Part shown: piece by piece, positions 15,243 through 17,618 of the stretch
How the letters are laid out: every line of letters begins with the position of its first letter
Position numbering within the stretch: the stretch's first letter is position 1
From: Gammaproteobacteria bacterium
Lineage (GTDB): Bacteria; Pseudomonadota; Gammaproteobacteria; JAPPPA01
Length of the DNA: 17,618 bases
Reading direction: 5' to 3'
NCBI GenBank assembly: GCA_028817755.1
Contig: JAPPPA010000132.1
Span: 1 to 17,618, forward strand
Made by a program: the position numbers and the translations under genes
Notes under the pieces: model-generated
Databases searched by the model: none
Told to the model about the DNA's origin: nothing
What the model saw: only the letters and a program-made list of their open reading frames with translations

Positions 15243-15572
15243 TCATCCGTCGCCGTTTTCTAACTTGTCAGCCACAGAACGTAACAAGCTAGCCAAATCC
15301 TCTCGAGGAGTAGCGCGATCCATCTCCGCTTGCAACTGCAGCTCAAGGTCAGCGATTTGCTTCGCTAAACCACCCGCTCGATCTTCAAGCATGCTCATAG
15401 TTTCAGTGATGGTGGCTTGCGCCTGACCCAAACGAGCCTCAATCTCTGCAAGCTCTTCACCAAGTAGCGCTGTGCGAATTTGACCAAGGCGACGCTCAGC
15501 CCAGTCGCCACCTTTAGACGCTGAGTCTTCTACGGTATTTTTATCGGGTGGGTTGCCGGAATCAGCACTCAT
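15243..15572 (-). CDS. Small coiled-coil protein, first gene of the signalling operon
   Basis: A 109-residue, highly charged, helical protein without signal peptide or membrane segment. Residues about 25-105 are almost wholly heptad-like. The stretch ERRLGQIRTALLGEELAEIE matches in spacing the N-terminus of the next gene product (EKRLEALRAALLETEQRELE), so the two may share an ancestor or a common interaction surface. The C-terminal part has TPREDLASLLRSVADKLE. The ATG has an AGGGGGTG ribosome binding site, and a promoter lies about 40 bases upstream. Its stop is 4 bases before the ATG of the membrane protein. I do not recognise a named family; a scaffold or adaptor for the downstream complex is the simplest inference. 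Confidence 0.8.
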   Translation of the reverse strand: MSADSGNPPDKNTVEDSASKGGDWAERRLGQIRTALLGEELAEIEARLGQAQATITETMSMLEDRAGGLAKQIADLELQLQAEMDRATPREDLASLLRSVADKLENGDG

Positions 15573-15611
15573 AAGACACCCCCTATCACTCTGTTACTTC
15601 CCCAAGCGAGC

Positions 15612-15640
15612 AATATGTACTTTAACGCTTGTTTTGTAAA
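15612..15640 (-). promoter_or_regulatory. Promoter of the five-gene signalling operon
   Basis: On the minus strand -35 TTTACA (15635-15640; five of six consensus) is followed by a 17-base spacer and -10 CATATT (15612-15617; four of six). The predicted start near 15605 leaves a leader of about 33 bases before the first ATG. It lies between the tRNA-Thr(TGT) end hairpin and the first gene, so the operon need not depend on tRNA readthrough. Confidence 0.6.
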
Positions 15641-15646
15641 GCAGAA

Positions 15647-15664
15647 CACTACCGAGCGATAGTG
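15647..15664 (-). terminator. Weak terminator or processing hairpin after tRNA-Thr(TGT)
   Basis: Minus-strand arms CACTATC and GGTAGTG form seven pairs, one of them U-G, around a 4-base GCTC loop, followed by TTCTGCTTT. The U content is modest, so termination is likely to be partial. It starts 13 bases after the tRNA end, as expected for a stable-RNA terminator or a processing site. Confidence 0.45.
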
Positions 15665-15676
15665 AGAAATAGAGAA

Positions 15677-15752
15677 TGGTGCTGGCGGAGAGACTCGAAC
15701 TCCCGACCCGCTGCTTACAAAACAGCCGCTCTACCAACTGAGCTACACCAGC
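15677..15752 (-). tRNA. tRNA-Thr (anticodon TGT)
   Basis: A complete cloverleaf: acceptor GCTGGTG with CGCCAGC (one G-T wobble), discriminator A and an encoded CCA. The anticodon stem GCTGT/GCAGC encloses loop TTTGTAA, anticodon TGT. In E. coli the equivalent gene, thrU, is the first of the tRNA cluster thrU-tyrU-glyT-thrT upstream of tufB. Here it stands alone, separated from tRNA-Tyr by about 6.2 kb of signalling genes. Confidence 0.97.
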
Positions 15753-15764
15753 ACGAGGCGCGGT

Positions 15765-15770
15765 ATTCTA
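15765..15770 (-). promoter_or_regulatory. -10 box and GC-rich discriminator for tRNA-Thr(TGT)
   Basis: TAGAAT on the minus strand matches five of six positions of TATAAT and is followed by ACCGCGCC, a GC-rich discriminator like that of the tRNA-Tyr promoter. The predicted start is only about 6 bases before the mature tRNA. No good -35 is visible at the usual spacing, so an activator or a variant element may be used. Confidence 0.5.
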
Positions 15771-15826
15771 TGCATCTAGCCCCCTGTGCGCTAGCCCTAA
15801 TTACAGGTTTTTTGATGCAAAAATAA

Positions 15827-15851
15827 AAAAAGCGCGGAAACCGCGCTTTTT
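15827..15851 (-). terminator. Strong terminator after the paralogous gene pair
   Basis: Arms AAAAAGCGCGG (15827-15837) and CCGCGCTTTTT (15841-15851) make eleven pairs around a 3-base loop. The minus-strand tail continues as TTTATTTTT. It follows the stop of the nearest gene by 27 bases and insulates tRNA-Thr(TGT) from upstream transcription. The symmetric A/U ends would let it work in both directions. Confidence 0.9.
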
Positions 15852-15878
15852 CTAATCACATTAATCCCAAACAGGGGC

Positions 15879-16412
15879 TTAAGCACTTTTCGCCTTGTGC
15901 GCTCCCACCCGGTCTCGAACAAAACGCCAAGGCATGTAATTTGCCCAGCTTTCATCTTTGCCAAGCACATCAGCAATGATCTTAAGGCGGTCCTTGCCAC
16001 CCACCATGCCATCGCCAAGGCATTGCCACATTGACTCAGCCATACTACTAAAGCGACCGTTACGAATAGCCTCCAAAGAGTGCATCCAAACAGTCACACC
16101 TACAGCCACCGCCTCACGGTTAGGGTTGCCGCTTTTTTGTAAGTCTTCACGCAGCACATGTAGCTGCGCCAACAGCTCATCAATATCGAGCTCAGCAACA
16201 CCTTCAGAAACACTGCTTGATTTGTCGAATAATTCAGATGGAAACTCGCCTTTAGAGGCAGGCAGCTTGGCGACATAGTCACGCGCGAGCATGGCTGCCG
16301 AATAAAGCTCAGATAGTTCGTCTTTTGGTGCAACTTTAAGGTGTTCTAAAAACCCACGAAGCTCTCGCTCCACACCCATGTCGTGCCACCGCCTTGCTAT
16401 TCCTTCAAGCAT
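15879..16412 (-). CDS. Uncharacterised soluble protein, paralogue of the gene upstream
   Basis: A 177-residue helical, probably cytosolic protein with no signal peptide or membrane segment. I do not recognise the family. It aligns over nearly its full length with the product of the preceding gene: shared blocks are MLAR-YV--LPA with FP (about 41-58), QKSGNPN-EAV--GV-VW (about 92-109) and ES-W (about 125-128). The ATG has AGGGGA about 5 bases upstream. The 71-base gap to its partner has no terminator, so the two are probably cotranscribed. A strong terminator closes the unit. Cysteine occurs only once and no catalytic motif stands out, so a structural, binding or adaptor role is more likely than enzymatic; this is weak inference. 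Confidence 0.8.
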   Translation of the reverse strand: MLEGIARRWHDMGVERELRGFLEHLKVAPKDELSELYSAAMLARDYVAKLPASKGEFPSELFDKSSSVSEGVAELDIDELLAQLHVLREDLQKSGNPNREAVAVGVTVWMHSLEAIRNGRFSSMAESMWQCLGDGMVGGKDRLKIIADVLGKDESWANYMPWRFVRDRVGAHKAKSA

Positions 16413-16483
16413 GGCTTCCCCTACTTTTGTCCCCGAACACGCACTTTAGGTAAGCTCCCGACGCCTACCCTCGCACCGCAGCG

Positions 16484-17077
16484 CTACATAATGTCGGCGA
16501 TTTTCTCGCTACCGCTTTGCTCCACTGTGTCGTGTGTACGTGTTGCCTCAACCACCGAAGCACTGCTCATGGCCTCATAACCACTTAGCAGACCTGATGG
16601 AACGAAAAAGAGTTGTTCTGCGTCGCGCTTAACCGTTGCTGCAATTGGGCGAAGCAACTTACGAGCCAAGGCAAAGCCAGGCTCCATTGCTTTCCATAGT
16701 GACTCACCTTCCGCACGCAAATCTGAATTCACCAGCGCATGCCATGAGTACAACCAAACAGAAACACCAGTGGAAACCGCTTCTAAATTCGGGCTACCAC
16801 TCTTCATTAAACTAGACTGAAGGCCTGACAGCTGGGCTTCGTAGCCAGCAGCCTTTAAGGCCTGAATGCTTTCGGCGGAGGCCTTGCCGTTGTAAAGACC
16901 ATTAGGGAAGTATTTACCGACTGCTGGCAATTCTTCCACGTAAGCACGCGCAAGCATTGTCGCTGCAACTAGCTCTGCAACTTCTTGCTCGTTTCCTTGG
17001 GCAGCAGTATTCGCAAAACGCTGCATATCCTTACGCAGCTTGTGACTACCCAAGTTGTCGATGATCTTTTTTAACAT
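16484..17077 (-). CDS. Uncharacterised soluble protein, first of a paralogous pair
   Basis: I start at the ATG at 17075-17077 (MLKKIIDNLGSHKLRKDMQR), which has GGAG 5-6 bases upstream and gives 197 residues; a start 13 codons earlier would begin inside the promoter -10 and is unlikely. The protein is helical, without membrane segments. Blocks shared with the next gene product include MLARAYVEELPA with YFP (about 54-70), MKSGSPNLEAVSTGVSVWLY and ESLWKAM. It carries a C-terminal tail of about 30 residues, Ser/Glu/Thr-rich, that the partner lacks. It is unrecognised; the pair looks like an ancient tandem duplication, since similarity is clear but far from complete. Confidence 0.8.
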   Translation of the reverse strand: MLKKIIDNLGSHKLRKDMQRFANTAAQGNEQEVAELVAATMLARAYVEELPAVGKYFPNGLYNGKASAESIQALKAAGYEAQLSGLQSSLMKSGSPNLEAVSTGVSVWLYSWHALVNSDLRAEGESLWKAMEPGFALARKLLRPIAATVKRDAEQLFFVPSGLLSGYEAMSSASVVEATRTHDTVEQSGSEKIADIM

Positions 17078-17115
17078 ACCGGCTCCAAATCCATTTCTGG
17101 ACGCACTTATGATCA

Positions 17116-17143
17116 AATATACCAGTGCATTCTACATTGTAAA
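17116..17143 (-). promoter_or_regulatory. Promoter of the paralogous gene pair
   Basis: On the minus strand -35 TTTACA (17138-17143; five of six) and -10 TATATT (17116-17121; five of six) are separated by 16 bases, and the -10 is preceded by TGG, an extended -10 motif. It lies about 40 bases before the first ATG. It is one of the best sigma-70-type promoters in the window. Confidence 0.7.
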
Positions 17144-17184
17144 CACCAGAACGCAAACAAATGTTCAGGAGCGGTTAGACAAGG

Positions 17185-17618
17185 CTATACCATTTTGTCG
17201 CAATCATAGGCTGCAGAAGCCTCTTGGGGCTTACTTCCCTGCAGAAAACCAGCTTGTTTAGCTTTAACCCAGTAGTGGCTTTTCTGCCAAACGGCCACAT
17301 CCACACCCGCTTTCTCCAAGAAATTGCGCAATTTCTGGTCAGTTGACGGCAAAAGATCGACTTCCGCCCCCGCCAATTGCAAACGATTCACTACTTCAGA
17401 CGCGACATAGGCACGTTCATATGGCCCCAGCAACTTGCACACCTGTTTTTCTGGCTTCGAACTCGCAGCAGGTCGGCTACTTTGTGAAGGCTCTGTTTTT
17501 ACAGCTTGAACAGGCTTTGGCTTCGACGGTTTCGCCGCAGCTACTTTCGGAGAAGGCTTGGTTACCGGCGTTTTGGGCTTCGCTGGAGCTGGTTCTTCTT
17601 TCGCCATAGGCTTTGCTT
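17185..17618 (-). CDS. Lys/Pro/Ala-rich protein with SPOR-like C-terminus (N-terminus outside window)
   Basis: The frame ends at TAG (17185-17187) and is open to the window edge. An ATG at 17605-17607 exists but has no ribosome binding site, and the codons before it (Ala-Lys-Pro) continue the same Lys/Pro/Ala-rich composition, so the true start is probably beyond the edge. The visible part has a low-complexity linker of about 55 residues rich in Lys, Pro, Ala and Ser, then a compact module beginning CKLLGPYERAYVASEVVNRL. The pattern GPF/Y, about 20 residues, then a Gly-turn resembles SPOR domains, which bind denuded peptidoglycan at division septa; such proteins usually have one N-terminal membrane helix followed by this sort of linker. 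In Pseudomonas a gene of this type lies beside coaX-birA upstream of the tRNA-tuf region. The assignment is tentative. Confidence 0.6.
   Translation of the reverse strand, partial: AKPMAKEEPAPAKPKTPVTKPSPKVAAAKPSKPKPVQAVKTEPSQSSRPAASSKPEKQVCKLLGPYERAYVASEVVNRLQLAGAEVDLLPSTDQKLRNFLEKAGVDVAVWQKSHYWVKAKQAGFLQGSKPQEASAAYDCDKMV

Noticed and set aside
9499..15676. Integrative element at the tRNA-Thr(TGT) site
   Set aside because: I looked for a repeated tRNA 3' end near 9500-9620 and for integrase or transposase genes and found none; the insertion idea rests only on gene order.
17078..17116. Earlier start for the first paralogous protein
   Set aside because: It would begin within the promoter -10 box, and the later ATG has a clear ribosome binding site and aligns with the start of its paralogue.
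1..17618. CRISPR array or insertion sequence
   Set aside because: No regularly spaced repeats, transposase frames or terminal inverted repeats were seen.

Overview
The window comes from a gammaproteobacterium, most likely a marine lineage near the Cellvibrionales/Oceanospirillales/Pseudomonadales (inferred from gene order and protein sequence, not a database match). Every supported gene lies on the minus strand, so biological reading order runs from high to low coordinates. The low-coordinate half is the classic translation/transcription block: tRNA-Tyr(GTA), tRNA-Gly(TCC), tRNA-Thr(GGT), tuf, tRNA-Trp(CCA), secE, nusG, rplK, rplA, rplJ, rplL and rpoB, with rpoB cut by the left edge. Its control signals are visible: a strong promoter with a GC-rich discriminator before tRNA-Tyr, a terminator after tuf, a long rplJ leader with a hairpin next to the ribosome binding site, a possible L1 target before rplK, and two hairpins between rplL and rpoB that could act as attenuator and processing site.

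The high-coordinate half is accessory. Between a separate tRNA-Thr(TGT) gene at 15677-15752 and tRNA-Tyr lies a compact five-gene signalling operon (9621-15572) with its own promoter. In order it encodes a small coiled-coil protein; a membrane protein with a cytosolic coiled coil and roadblock/longin-like region, one transmembrane helix and a periplasmic degenerate OmpA-like domain; a Ras/Rab-like small GTPase; a soluble hybrid histidine kinase; and a four-domain HPt-REC-REC-GGDEF protein. The genes are separated by a few bases or overlap. The domains fit a route from cell envelope to GTPase to phosphorelay to cyclic-di-GMP. I know of no characterised system with this exact composition, and it is the best candidate here for an undescribed system.

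Upstream of tRNA-Thr(TGT) is a two-gene unit (15879-17077) of tandem paralogous soluble proteins that I do not recognise, with a good promoter and a strong terminator. The right edge carries the C-terminal part of a Lys/Pro/Ala-rich protein that may end in a SPOR-like module.

E. coli has the tRNA order Thr(TGT)-Tyr-Gly-Thr(GGT)-tufB without a break. Here the signalling operon separates the first tRNA from the rest. I see no integrase, transposase, CRISPR array or duplicated tRNA end, so the cause of that arrangement is unknown.
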